Assembly (NCBI RefSeq): GCF_900176385.1
Contig: NZ_FWXN01000001.1
Span: forward strand, 310,001-374,000
Direction: 5' to 3'
DNA length: 64,000 bases
Source of the DNA: Janibacter indicus
Lineage (GTDB): Bacteria > Actinomycetota > Actinomycetes > Actinomycetales > Dermatophilaceae
Numbering within the stretch: position 1 is the stretch's first letter; every line of letters starts with the position of its first letter. The notes beneath the pieces were generated by a model that worked only from the letters and a program-made list of their open reading frames with translations, had not been told where the DNA came from and made no database searches. Of this stretch, positions 14,115-22,215 are shown piece by piece. The translations under genes were made by a program, and so were the position numbers.

Positions 14115-15882
14115 GGAGCGACGTAGTGGGTCCCACGCGCCGCGTGGGCGCCTCGAAGGCCTCAGGTACGCCCGCCCGGTCCCGACGATCGGTGACACGA
14201 GCAGCGCGGCGCAGCGCCGCGAGGACCCCTCCGGGTGGGCGATGGGCGCGGCGGTCACCGAGGCCCTCGCCGCGGTCGTCGCGGGGCGTCGTGACATCCG
14301 GCGCTACCGGCCGGACGCCGTGCCGGAGGATCTGATCACGGCCGTTCTCGAGGCGGGGCACCGGGCGCCGAGCGTCGGCCACTCCCAGCCCTGGCGCTTC
14401 ATCGTCGTCACCGACCCGCGGACCCGTGACCGGGCCGCCGCGATGGCCGACAGGGCGCGGGTCGACCAGGCCGCGCACCTCGCCTCGGAGCGGGCGGCGC
14501 GCATGCTCGACCTCAAGCTCGAGGGCCTGCGCGAGGCGCCCGTCGGCGTCGTCGTCGCCTGCGACCGGCGCACCCCGGCGACGGGCGTGCTCGGCCGGGC
14601 GACCTTCCCCGACGCCGACCTCTGGTCGTGCGCGACCGCGATCGAGAACATGTGGCTCACCGCCCGCGCCCACGGCCTGGGCATGGGGTGGGTGACGCTC
14701 TTCGACCCCGACGAGCTCGCCGACCTGCTCGTCCTGCCCGAGGGCGTCGTCACGCTCGGCTGGCTCTGTCTCGGCTGGCCCGACGAGCGCCCGCCGTCGC
14801 CTGGTCTCGAGCGCGCCGCCTGGTCGAAGAAGACCCCGCTCGAGCAGGTCGTCCTGCGGGAGCGCTGGCCGGCCGACGAGGGCGCGCCCCAGCAGCCGGT
14901 CTCGCACCTGCGCGGGCCCGAGCCGGCCCGGCTCGTCGGCGCGACCGACGCCGCCGACGAGCTGCTCTCGCCCCCCGAGTCGCTCGGCGTCCTCGACCGG
15001 GCGCTCAACCGCGTGCTCGCCGTCGGTGCCCAGGACGTCACCGGCGGCACCCTCGTGCTCGCCGGTGCCGACCACCCGGTCACGGGCCTCGGCGTCAGCG
15101 CCTTCCCTGACGCGACGACCCACGACGTGCTCACCGCGACCGTCGCCGGCACCTCGCTCGGTGCCGCCACGGCGAAGGGAGCCGGACTCGCCGTCGTCGG
15201 GGTGGACGCCGGTGTGGCCCAGGCAGTCCCGGGTGCGCACGGAGTCCGACCAACGGGGGAGCGGGGCGACCTCGCGTCCACGGATGCCATGACGCTCGCC
15301 GACGTCGACGCCCTCGTCGCCGCCGGGCGCGAGATCGGCACCGAGGCCGCGGCCTCCGGCCTGGTCTGCCTGGGCGAGGTCGGCGTCGGCAACACGACCG
15401 TCGCCGCGGCCCTCGCCTGTGCCCTCCTCGACCTCGAGCCTCAGGACGCCGTGGGCCTGGGCTCCGGCTCCGACGCCGACATGGTCGCCCGCAAGCGGGA
15501 GGTCGTGGCCGCTGCGGTGGCGCGTACGCAGGGTGAGCGGGACCCCCTTCGCCTCCTCGCGATGGTCGGTGGACCCGAGATCGCCCTGCTCACCGGCGTC
15601 ACGCTCGGGGCCGCGGCCGCAGGTGCACCCGTCGTGCTCGACGGTCTCGCCGCGTCGTTGCCCGGCGTCATCGCCGCGCGCCTCGAGCCGGCCGCTCAGG
15701 CCTACCTGCTCGCCGGGCAGGTCAGCCGCGAGCGGGCCCACGCGCTCGTGCTGCGCGAGCTGGGCCTCGAGCCGCTGCTCGACCTGCGGCTGCGCTCCGG
15801 CGAGGGCGTCGGCGCCTGCCTCGCGGCCTCGATGGTGCTGCAGGGCCTCGCCGTGCGCCGCGTCGCCGCCCGCACCCGCTGA
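14107..15882 (+). CDS. bluB-cobT: Fused BluB-CobT: DMB synthase / DMB phosphoribosyltransferase
   Basis: Two enzymes of lower-ligand supply in one 591-residue chain. The BluB half (about 45-260) is a nitroreductase-like flavoprotein (RRDIRRYRPDAVPEDLI, GHRAPSVGHSQPWRF, then HGLGMGWVTLFDPDEL) that breaks down FMNH2 to 5,6-dimethylbenzimidazole. The CobT half (about 280-591) has GVSAFPDATTHDV, GEVGVGNTTVAAAL and GGPEIALL and ends LRLRSGEGVGA, whose Glu is the family's catalytic base; it makes alpha-ribazole phosphate. GTG 14107 follows GGAG by 6 nt and overlaps cobN; ATG 14242 would remove a 45-residue tail. Confidence 0.92.
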   Translation: MPEERRSGSHAPRGRLEGLRYARPVPTIGDTSSAAQRREDPSGWAMGAAVTEALAAVVAGRRDIRRYRPDAVPEDLITAVLEAGHRAPSVGHSQPWRFIVVTDPRTRDRAAAMADRARVDQAAHLASERAARMLDLKLEGLREAPVGVVVACDRRTPATGVLGRATFPDADLWSCATAIENMWLTARAHGLGMGWVTLFDPDELADLLVLPEGVVTLGWLCLGWPDERPPSPGLERAAWSKKTPLEQVVLRERWPADEGAPQQPVSHLRGPEPARLVGATDAADELLSPPESLGVLDRALNRVLAVGAQDVTGGTLVLAGADHPVTGLGVSAFPDATTHDVLTATVAGTSLGAATAKGAGLAVVGVDAGVAQAVPGAHGVRPTGERGDLASTDAMTLADVDALVAAGREIGTEAAASGLVCLGEVGVGNTTVAAALACALLDLEPQDAVGLGSGSDADMVARKREVVAAAVARTQGERDPLRLLAMVGGPEIALLTGVTLGAAAAGAPVVLDGLAASLPGVIAARLEPAAQAYLLAGQVSRERAHALVLRELGLEPLLDLRLRSGEGVGACLAASMVLQGLAVRRVAARTR

Positions 15883-15910
15883 CCCTGCATTGCCCTACGG
15901 CAATGCAGGG
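15883..15910. terminator. Bidirectional hairpin between bluB-cobT and cobF
   Basis: Perfect 12-bp stem CCCTGCATTGCC/GGCAATGCAGGG with the tetraloop CTAC. It begins right after the bluB-cobT stop, and its loop carries the cobF stop codon (TAG on the minus strand). No T tract. Confidence 0.75.
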
Positions 15911-16701
15911 GTGAGTGCATAGACGTCCATGACCCAGCCGTGCTCCTCGCGCAGATCGGCGCGCAGCTGCACGATCTCGTCGATGACGTCGGCGAGGCGC
16001 CCGGCGCGCAGCTCCTGCTGCGGCATGCCGACGTAGGCGCCCCAGTGGATCACCGTGTAGGGGTGGGTCGCGGCGAGCTCGCGGCAGTGCAGGTGCCCGT
16101 CGAGCATGACGACGACCGTGCCGAGCGTCAGGTCAGCGGCCTCTGCGGCGCGCCACTCGTCGACGAGGCGGCGGCCGGTCGTGATGTGCACCGGTTCGCC
16201 GACGCGGTGCAGCACGACGCCGTGCGCGGCCGCCAGGGTCTGGAAGGCCGAGATGCCCGGGATGACCCGCACCCGCGTCGGGATCCGCTCGCCGATCGCG
16301 TCGACGACCCGGATCGTGCTGTCGTAGAAGGCGGGATCACCCCACACGAGGAAGCCCACCACCGCGTCGGCGGGCAGCTCGTCCATGATCCGCACGTAGG
16401 CGTCGGTGCGGGCGGCGTGCCAGTCACGCACCCCCTGCGCGTACTCCGCGGAGTCGCGGTCGGCGTCGGGCCCGCGCTTCGGGTCCGGCACGGTGACGAA
16501 CTCGTAGGCGTGGTCGGCGGGGATGAAGCGGTCGCAGATCGCGCGGCGCACGGCGACGAGCTCGTCCTTGACCCCACCCTTGTCGGCGACGAGGAAGACG
16601 TCGACCTCGGCCAGCGCTGCGGCCGCCTCGGCGGTCACGTGCTCGGGTGAGCCGGCCCCGATGCCGATGAGGTGGATGCGGCGAGGGGCCTTGGTGCTCA
16701 A
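15895..16701 (-). CDS. cobF: Precorrin-6A synthase (deacetylating) CobF
   Basis: SAM-dependent C1 methyltransferase that also releases the acetyl group; it belongs only to the aerobic B12 route. The 268 residues begin RRIHLIGIGAGSPEHVTAEA and include VGFLVWGDPAFYDSTIR and VIPGISAFQTLAAAHG, the usual CobF blocks. The start codon is TTG (16699-16701), overlapping the cobQ stop (TTGA) with AAAGGAAGG upstream, so it is translated with cobQ. The stop lies in the loop of the shared hairpin. Confidence 0.95.
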   Translation of the reverse strand: MSTKAPRRIHLIGIGAGSPEHVTAEAAAALAEVDVFLVADKGGVKDELVAVRRAICDRFIPADHAYEFVTVPDPKRGPDADRDSAEYAQGVRDWHAARTDAYVRIMDELPADAVVGFLVWGDPAFYDSTIRVVDAIGERIPTRVRVIPGISAFQTLAAAHGVVLHRVGEPVHITTGRRLVDEWRAAEAADLTLGTVVVMLDGHLHCRELAATHPYTVIHWGAYVGMPQQELRAGRLADVIDEIVQLRADLREEHGWVMDVYALTPALP

Positions 16702-18203
16702 CGGCCTTCCTTTGCGATGGCGATGACGGCGTCGACGTCGACGTGCGTCTCCAGGGCGTCGGCGAGGATGTCGATCATCCCTTCACGACGAGCGGCGAAG
16801 GGGGTCGCCCCGGGGGCCGCGGACCACCGTGCCCCGGTCGTCGCGGCCACGTCGTCGAGGAGCGCCCGGCGGTAGTCGTCGCACTCGAGCGTCCCGTGCC
16901 AGATCGACCCGCGGACCGCTCCGACGGCGTGCCCGCCGGGGAAGTCCTCGCCGCCGCTCGGCGCCACGACGCCGTGGTGGATCTCGTAGCCCTCAACGCG
17001 GTGCCCGCGCCAGCTCCCGCTCGGCCGGGCCAGCACCTTGTCGTCGTGGAAGACGACCCGTCCCGGCAGCAGCCCGAGGCCCGGGACCGTTGCGGCAGAG
17101 GGGGTCTCGCTCCCCTTCGTGGCTCCTTCGTCGCACCTCAGGACACCGCCTTCGACCCCGTCGTCGACGATCTCGTCGAGGAGCATCTGGTAGCCACCGC
17201 AGATGCCGAGCACCGGCGCACCGCGCGCGGCCCGCTCGAGGACGACGTCGGCGAGGCCGGTGCGCCGCAGCCAGGCGAGGTCCGAGGTCGTCGCTCGGGA
17301 TCCGGGCAGGACGACGAGGTCGGCCTCGCGCACCGCATCGGCATCGACCGTCACCCGCACGTCGACGCCGGGCTCGGCGGCCAGCGCGTCGACGTCGGTG
17401 CCGTTGGAGGTGCGGGGCAGGCGCACCACCGCGACCGACAGCCGGCGGTCGGCGGGCACGCCGTCCTCGGCGTCGCCCCAGGCGCCCATCGACAGGGAGT
17501 CCTCGGAGTCGAGCCACACGTCCTGCAGCCACGGCAGGACCCCGAGCGAGGGCATGCCGGTGCGCCGGGTGATCTCGGCCAGGCCCGGCTCGAGGACCGA
17601 GGCGTCACCGCGGAACTTGTTGATGACATAGGCCGCGAGCAGCGGGCGGTCCTCGTCGGAGACGAGTGCCCAGGTGCCGTAGAGGGCGGCGAGCACTCCG
17701 CCACGGTCGATGTCGCCGACGAGGACGGTGGGCAGCGAAAACCGTTGCGCCAGACCGAGGTTGACGTAGTCGCCGGCGCGTAGGTTGATCTCGGCGGGGG
17801 ATCCGGCGCCCTCGCACACGACGAGGTCGTGCTCGGTCGCGAGCTCCTCGTAGGCGGCGAAGGCCGCCTGGGCCAGGTGCGCCCGACCGGTCGCGTACTC
17901 GCCGGCCATCAACTCGCCGGCGGGCCGTCCGCGCACGACGACGTGCGCGCGACGGTCGCTGCCGGGCTTGAGGAGTACGGGGTTCATCGCCGAGGTCGCC
18001 TCGACGCCCGCGGCCTGCGCCTGGAGGTACTGCGCGCGACCGATCTCGGAGCCGTCGTGGCAGACCATCGAGTGGTTGGACATGTTCTGCGCCTTGTAGG
18101 GCGCGACCGACAGTCCCCGTCGCGCGAGGGCCCGGCACAGCCCGGTCACGACGAGGGACTTGCCCGCGTCGGACGAGGTGCCGGTGATCAGGAGTCCGCT
18201 CAC
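16698..18203 (-). CDS. cobQ: Cobyric acid synthase CobQ
   Basis: Amidates four side chains of adenosylcobyrinic acid a,c-diamide using glutamine and ATP. It has an N-terminal DTB synthetase-like ATPase domain (LLITGTSSDAGKS, residues 4-16; YKAQNMSNHS) and a C-terminal class I glutamine amidotransferase domain with Cys335 in GICGGYQM and His409-His410. Length 501. Residues about 355-368 (VLRCDEGATKGSET) are encoded by a palindromic repeat next to the GATase domain. GTG 18203 has TAGAGT 8 nt upstream. It is first gene of cobQ-cobF. Confidence 0.97.
   Translation of the reverse strand: MSGLLITGTSSDAGKSLVVTGLCRALARRGLSVAPYKAQNMSNHSMVCHDGSEIGRAQYLQAQAAGVEATSAMNPVLLKPGSDRRAHVVVRGRPAGELMAGEYATGRAHLAQAAFAAYEELATEHDLVVCEGAGSPAEINLRAGDYVNLGLAQRFSLPTVLVGDIDRGGVLAALYGTWALVSDEDRPLLAAYVINKFRGDASVLEPGLAEITRRTGMPSLGVLPWLQDVWLDSEDSLSMGAWGDAEDGVPADRRLSVAVVRLPRTSNGTDVDALAAEPGVDVRVTVDADAVREADLVVLPGSRATTSDLAWLRRTGLADVVLERAARGAPVLGICGGYQMLLDEIVDDGVEGGVLRCDEGATKGSETPSAATVPGLGLLPGRVVFHDDKVLARPSGSWRGHRVEGYEIHHGVVAPSGGEDFPGGHAVGAVRGSIWHGTLECDDYRRALLDDVAATTGARWSAAPGATPFAARREGMIDILADALETHVDVDAVIAIAKEGR
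17112..17142. repeat. In-frame palindromic repeat, copy 5 (cobQ)
   Basis: Starts CCCCTTCGTGGCTCC and ends GTCGCACCTCAGG. It encodes RCDEGATKGS in CobQ. It includes the over-represented CCCCTTCG word at its edge. Confidence 0.6.
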
Positions 18204-18211
18204 GGACCGAC

Positions 18212-18217
18212 ACTCTA
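18212..18217 (-). promoter_or_regulatory. -10 box TAGAGT, leaderless layout (cobQ)
   Basis: Reads TAGAGT on the minus strand, 8 nt before GTG 18203, divergent from the phosphatase promoter. Confidence 0.5.
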
Positions 18218-18228
18218 CGGTTGGCCAC

Positions 18229-18234
18229 TAGCGT
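18229..18234 (+). promoter_or_regulatory. -10 box TAGCGT, leaderless layout (histidine phosphatase)
   Basis: TAGCGT lies 7 nt before GTG 18242. Confidence 0.5.
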
Positions 18235-18241
18235 GAGGCCC

Positions 18242-18847
18242 GTGAGTCCGACGCACGTGCACCTCATCCGTCACGGGCAGTCGACGTGGAACCGTGACGG
18301 GCTGGTCCAGGGTGCCCATCGGGGGCCCAACCAGGCCATGCTCACCGACACCGGGCGGGCTGACGCGGCGCGCGCCGGCATGGCCCTCGCGGCCCGGATC
18401 GGCCCGCCGCGCCGCGAGCACTCCCTCTCGCTGTGGAGCAGCGACCTCATGCGGGCGCTGCAGACCGCAGAGATCATCTCGGTCGCCTTGCGCCCCATGG
18501 GCTGGAGCGCGTCGGTGCGCAACGAGCCCGGCCTGCGCGAGCAGGCGCTCGGTCACCTCGAGGGGGAGCGCACCGACTCGCTGAGCGCGGTCCCCGTGCC
18601 CGAGGGGCAGCACATCAGCGAGGTCCGCTGGGGTGAGGGCGGCGAGTCGATGCAGGAGGTCTTCGACCGGGTCGGCGACTGGTTCGCCCCGGCCCTCATC
18701 GAGCAGCCCGACCATCTCGTCGTCGTCAGCCACGAGCACACGATCCGCGCGGCACTGGCCTGGCTGAGGTCGCGCTCGCACCGCGACATCGACTGGGACG
18801 AGCCGATCACCCCCGGCTCCGTGACGACCCACGACGTCGTCGACTAG
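18242..18847 (+). CDS. Histidine phosphatase family protein (phosphoglycerate mutase-like)
   Basis: Cytoplasmic phosphatase of 201 residues. The catalytic RHGQSTWNRDG lies near residues 9-19, the second catalytic His in VVVSHEHTIRAAL near 163, and the phosphate-binding SSDLMRALQTAEII in between. The family includes the alpha-ribazole-5'-phosphate phosphatase CobC. Divergent placement beside cobQ makes that role possible, but nothing in the sequence proves it. GTG 18242 was chosen for the leaderless promoter; the longer frame would start inside the intergenic region. Confidence 0.8.
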   Translation: MSPTHVHLIRHGQSTWNRDGLVQGAHRGPNQAMLTDTGRADAARAGMALAARIGPPRREHSLSLWSSDLMRALQTAEIISVALRPMGWSASVRNEPGLREQALGHLEGERTDSLSAVPVPEGQHISEVRWGEGGESMQEVFDRVGDWFAPALIEQPDHLVVVSHEHTIRAALAWLRSRSHRDIDWDEPITPGSVTTHDVVD

Positions 18848-19242
18848 CTCGTCGACGAGTACGTCGCGAGCCGATCGGCCTGCTCCGGGCCGTAGCGGTG
18901 ACCGCTGCCGTCAGGCACCTCGAGCGACCCGACGACGTCGGCCGCGCTGTGCACGGCGCTCACGACGGGCAGCCATCGCCGGTCCCCGTCGGGCGGCACG
19001 ACGACGTCGCGCAGCGACGCGAGGACGACCGGGTCGTCGAGGTTGGCGACCGGGACCTCGTGCGGCAGCCCGACGCGGTGCCCGCCGGGTGTTCCCGTCC
19101 ACAGCACCGAGCACACCGATCGCGGGCGCTCGGCTCCCGAGCCGCTGGAGACCGCCTGCCCCGCCGTCGCCCCGAGGCTCTCGCCGACGACGTGCACCTC
19201 GGGCCGCTCGTGCACCAGCATGTTGTCGACCCGCCCGGTCAC
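18844..19242 (-). pseudogene. C-terminal remnant of a PF10081-type alpha/beta hydrolase
   Basis: The 132 residues match only the end of the actinobacterial membrane alpha/beta-hydrolase family (Abhydrolase_9): RPEVHVVGESLGATAG carries the nucleophile elbow GESLG, followed by LWTGTPGG, DDPVVL, RWLPVVSAVHSAADVVGS and the catalytic-His end GSGHRYG. Full members have several hundred more residues, including N-terminal membrane helices. Homology stops about seven codons into the frame, exactly where the repeat next to the DUF559 gene begins. Probably truncated and inactive. Its stop overlaps the phosphatase stop. Confidence 0.7.
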
Positions 19243-19325
19243 CGGGCAGCGTTGATGTCACCGGGCAGCGTTGATGTCACCTGGTTGCCCGGAGAGGGAC
19301 AACCAGGTGACACCAACGCCGACAG
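19238..19325 (+). repeat. Left inverted repeat of the DUF559 unit (tandem repeat plus hairpin)
   Basis: Two tandem copies of GTCACCGGGCAGCGTTGAT (19238-19256, 19257-19275) run into a hairpin. Arm GCGTTGATGTCACCTGGTTG (19268-19287) pairs with 19300-19319, 20 bp with one mismatch and a 12-nt loop. The whole segment is about 80% identical, in inverted orientation, to the repeat after the DUF559 gene. Confidence 0.85.
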
Positions 19326-19392
19326 GCTCGGGCCGGGCCTGTCGGGGCCGCCGGGCTGTGGAGAACTCCGCGGCCCCCACCACGATCCCGGT

Positions 19393-19398
19393 CACGAT
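19393..19398 (+). promoter_or_regulatory. Possible -10 box CACGAT, leaderless layout (DUF559 gene)
   Basis: CACGAT lies 6 nt before ATG 19405. It is weaker than the TAnnnT boxes elsewhere. Confidence 0.3.
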
Positions 19399-19404
19399 GT
19401 GGGC

Positions 19405-20325
19405 ATGCATCCGATCATCCGGGCCGCGCTCGACGCGGGTCGTGGCACCGCGAGCAGCGCCGATCTGCACCGGCGCGGGGCGAGTCGCCGCGATGTCGAG
19501 CGGGCCATCGGTGCGGGCGACCTGGTGCGGGTCCGCCGCAATGCGCTCGTCGAGGGCGAGCGATGGCGGGAGACCAAGCCGTGGGATCGCCATGACCTGC
19601 GCGCCCGAGCCGTGGTCCGCACCCTCGGCGACGAGCCGCCGCTGGCCCTCACCCACCACAGCGCCTTGGCGGTGCGCGGTATCGACGTCCACGGGGTCGA
19701 CGACCGCGTGCACGTCGCCCGCATCGGGTCGGGGCGTGGGCGCACGGACACGGGTCTGGCGAGCCACCGGCCTCTCGATGAGTCCCTCACATCGGTCCAT
19801 CGGGGTCTGCTGACCGTCACCCCGGCCGTGGCCTGCGTCCAAGTCGCCAGCCACTTCGGAGGGGAGGCTGGCCTCGTGAGCGCCGACCACGCTCTGCACC
19901 GAGAGGTGATGACCCGCGCCGACCTCGACGCGGCGATGGTCGCCCTTCGACCGTGGCGGTGGTCGCGTGAGCCCGCCAAGATGCTCGCCCTCGTGGACGG
20001 CCGCGCGGAGTCAGGTGCGGAGTCCCGCACGCGATGGGCACTGCGGACGCTGGGCTTGCGGATGCCGACGCCCCAGGTGGAGATCTTCGACGACGCCGGT
20101 GAGTTCGTGGCGCGGGTCGACTTCCTCTACGAGGACATGAAGCTCGTCATCGAGGTCGACGGTCGCAAGAAGTACGAGAAGGCGCAGGACCTGTGGGACG
20201 AGAAGATGAGGGAGGACCGTCTCCGGGCGCTGGGATATGTCGTCGTCCGACTGACGTGGGCAGATCTGGACGACCTCACGGTCGTGCGCGCCAAGATCCA
20301 GCGTGGGCTGGCCCTGGCAGCCTGA
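19405..20325 (+). CDS. AbiEi-type N-terminus fused to DUF559 PD-(D/E)XK nuclease-like domain
   Basis: A 306-residue protein of a type common in actinobacteria. The N-terminal part (ASSADLHRRGASRRDVERAIGAGDLVRVRRNALVEG) is the winged-helix domain found in AbiEi-type antitoxins. The C-terminal part (about 210-306) is DUF559/Vsr-like: ARVDFLYEDMKLVIEVDGRKK gives the D...E-x-D/K metal and catalytic residues, followed by WDEKMREDRLRALGYVVVRLTW. It may be a DNA nickase or endonuclease; the role is unknown. No toxin partner is adjacent. The gene stands alone between two inverted hairpin repeats and abuts a truncated gene. Confidence 0.75.
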   Translation: MHPIIRAALDAGRGTASSADLHRRGASRRDVERAIGAGDLVRVRRNALVEGERWRETKPWDRHDLRARAVVRTLGDEPPLALTHHSALAVRGIDVHGVDDRVHVARIGSGRGRTDTGLASHRPLDESLTSVHRGLLTVTPAVACVQVASHFGGEAGLVSADHALHREVMTRADLDAAMVALRPWRWSREPAKMLALVDGRAESGAESRTRWALRTLGLRMPTPQVEIFDDAGEFVARVDFLYEDMKLVIEVDGRKKYEKAQDLWDEKMREDRLRALGYVVVRLTWADLDDLTVVRAKIQRGLALAA

Positions 20326-20406
20326 CGGCGTTGGTGCCACGTGGTCCCCCTTCTCCGGGCAACCAGGTGGCGTCGACGCCGACAGGTGACGCCAACGCTG
20401 CCGAGT
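20321..20406 (-). repeat. Right inverted repeat of the DUF559 unit
   Basis: Inverted copy of 19238-19325. On the minus strand it reads GTCACTCGGCAGCGTTGGCG, then CACCTGGTTGCCCGGAGA, then CACCAACGCCGTCAGG, the last covering the DUF559 stop codon. A hairpin can form between 20327-20345 and 20362-20380 (about 15 of 19 pairs). Confidence 0.8.
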
Positions 20407-20423
20407 GACCCCGCAGGGACCCC

Positions 20424-21326
20424 TCAGTCGCCCAGCGCCTTGACGAGCGTCACCGCTCGCGAGACCGCCTCGGCGTCACCGTCCTCGACGCCCCAGATCG
20501 CACCCACCATGGCCCGCAGCGCACTGACCGCCCGCACGAGGTCCTCGTCGAGCCCCGTGACATCGCACACGACCTCGACGCGCCGCCGCACCGACCAGCG
20601 CAGCGCCGCCCCGGTGCCCATCTCCGCCCACCGGTTGGTGAGGAGCGGAGCGACCTCCCACGCGGGGTGGCCGACGAGCGGCTTGGGGTCGATCGCCACC
20701 CAGTCGGTGCCGTCGGACAGGACGTTGCCGTAGTGCAGGTCCCCATGAAGCAATCGCGCAGCAGACTCCTCGGTCCCGAGCGAGCGAAGGGAGGACCGCG
20801 CCTGCTCGACGTATCGCCGCGGCACCCGCCGGGCGGCCGGCCGGTCGAGGATCTCCCCGACCCACGGCACGAGTGCCGGCAGCTGCGGCAGCGGGTCGAC
20901 GTGCAGGTCGGAGTAGAGCCCGGCGACGACCGCGACGGCCTCCTCGTCCCACTGCTCGGTGAGGTCCTCGCTCGTCAGCCGCTCGAGCAGCAGCACCGAC
21001 CGACGCGGGTCGGCCCGCAGCAGCCGTGCGGCGCCACGTCCGTCCCACGCCCGCAGCGCCAGGTGCTCCCCGTCGGACTCGCGGTGCGGCCAGCCGAGCT
21101 TGAGCACGGCCCGGCCGTCGGGCCGGCGCACGGGCAGCACGAGCGAGCGGTGGCCGGTCATCGCGTCGCCGTCGACTGTCAGCTCCCACTCGGCGAGGAC
21201 CTCGGCGACGAGGTGGGGGAGGGCGGCGACCCAGTCACCGCCGGCGGGACCCCCTTCGGCAGCGAAGCCCGCGACGCGCGCCGCGAAGTCCGCTGGCACG
21301 AGGGCCGCGGCGTCCTCGACCCTCAT
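20424..21326 (-). CDS. Aminoglycoside 6-phosphotransferase / hydroxyurea kinase family protein
   Basis: Kinase-fold protein of 300 residues, PF04655 type. Visible motifs are ILVLPVRRPDGRAVLKLGWPHRESDGEHLAL-like N-lobe signatures (within residues 70-100), the catalytic loop LLHGDLHYGNVL near 215 and the metal site VAIDPKPLVGHPAWE near 235. Members phosphorylate streptomycin or hydroxyurea-type compounds, but many chromosomal copies have no proven resistance role. ATG 21326 overlaps the stop of the upstream lipoprotein gene (ATGA), so they are co-translated. Confidence 0.8.
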   Translation of the reverse strand: MRVEDAAALVPADFAARVAGFAAEGGPAGGDWVAALPHLVAEVLAEWELTVDGDAMTGHRSLVLPVRRPDGRAVLKLGWPHRESDGEHLALRAWDGRGAARLLRADPRRSVLLLERLTSEDLTEQWDEEAVAVVAGLYSDLHVDPLPQLPALVPWVGEILDRPAARRVPRRYVEQARSSLRSLGTEESAARLLHGDLHYGNVLSDGTDWVAIDPKPLVGHPAWEVAPLLTNRWAEMGTGAALRWSVRRRVEVVCDVTGLDEDLVRAVSALRAMVGAIWGVEDGDAEAVSRAVTLVKALGD

Positions 21327-22174
21327 CCGGTCGCGGTCGTGTCCCCGTAGAGCACGGGGACCGGCTGGGCGAAGCGCGGTCGGGACAGGCGCTCGGCCGT
21401 CACCATCCACGTGACCGTCTCGAGGGCGGCGTCGCGGTCGTCGGCGAGCCCGTCGAAGCAGGCGCCGTAGGCGACCAGGAGCTTGCCGAAGGACTCGGTG
21501 CCCCACTCCATCGCCTTGCTGCCGCGCAGGTCGTCGGGCCGCTCGTAGCCGAGGGTGGCACTGCCGACGTGCTTGCCGGCGGCCGTGGTCTGGCGCACGG
21601 CCAGCCCCTCGAGCTCCTCGCCCGTGTCCAGCACGGCCTTGGACACGGTCGTGGAGGAGCGGGCCGCGATGAGGTCGAGGGCGTACATCGTCGCCCGGGT
21701 CGCCTCGAGGGCGTCGGCGGCGATCTTGCCGGCGGTCCAGGCCTCGGCCGGGGGAGTGGTCCACAGCCGTGGCTTGTCGCCGAGCGGGCTCGTGATGCGG
21801 TGGGTCGCGGTGAGCCGGCCGACGAGCCCGAGCATGCCGGCGCCGCACTCCCGCACCGCCGCCTCGAAGGCCGCCGCCGTCTCCGCGTCGCTCGCCGGCG
21901 CGCTCGCGTCGGCGATCACGCTCTCGGGTACCTGGGCCTCGACGAGGGCCTCGCGCAGCAGGTCGGCGCGCTCCGACGCGTGCTCCTCGCCCCCGGCCTC
22001 GAGGGCCCCGAGGACCGCGAGCAGCGCCTGCTCCGCGGGGATCGGCTCCCGCCGCGGGACGAAGGGGAGGTCCGGCGCGTCGTCCTCGAGCCGGACCCCG
22101 CACCCGGTGAGCGCCGTCGTCGCGACGGCGAGGGCGCCGGTGAGCATGAGTCGGCGGCTGGGTCGTTCGGGCAC
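21323..22174 (-). CDS. Ferritin-like (DUF4439) lipoprotein
   Basis: Exported lipoprotein of 283 residues. The N-terminus SRRLMLTGALAVATTALTGCG combines a twin-arginine-like pair, a hydrophobic core and a lipobox (LTGC) with the lipidated Cys near residue 24. The remainder is Ala-rich and helical with repeated EAL/AAF patterns, as in DUF4439 ferritin-like proteins, which are often found beside rimP in actinobacteria. Function unknown. GTG 22174 was chosen to give a signal peptide of normal length; longer frames add unrelated sequence. Confidence 0.7.
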   Translation of the reverse strand: MPERPSRRLMLTGALAVATTALTGCGVRLEDDAPDLPFVPRREPIPAEQALLAVLGALEAGGEEHASERADLLREALVEAQVPESVIADASAPASDAETAAAFEAAVRECGAGMLGLVGRLTATHRITSPLGDKPRLWTTPPAEAWTAGKIAADALEATRATMYALDLIAARSSTTVSKAVLDTGEELEGLAVRQTTAAGKHVGSATLGYERPDDLRGSKAMEWGTESFGKLLVAYGACFDGLADDRDAALETVTWMVTAERLSRPRFAQPVPVLYGDTTATG

Positions 22175-22215
22175 GTGGTCGATCTTCGCACGCCGCGCTC
22201 GGCGCCGATCATGAC

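Noticed and set aside
19238-19325. Tandem 19-nt repeat as a CRISPR array.
   Set aside because: Two copies with no spacers and no cas genes; it is part of the inverted repeat.
20424-21326. Proven streptomycin resistance gene.
   Set aside because: Family membership alone does not show resistance; there is no mobile or resistance context beyond the nearby DUF559 unit.
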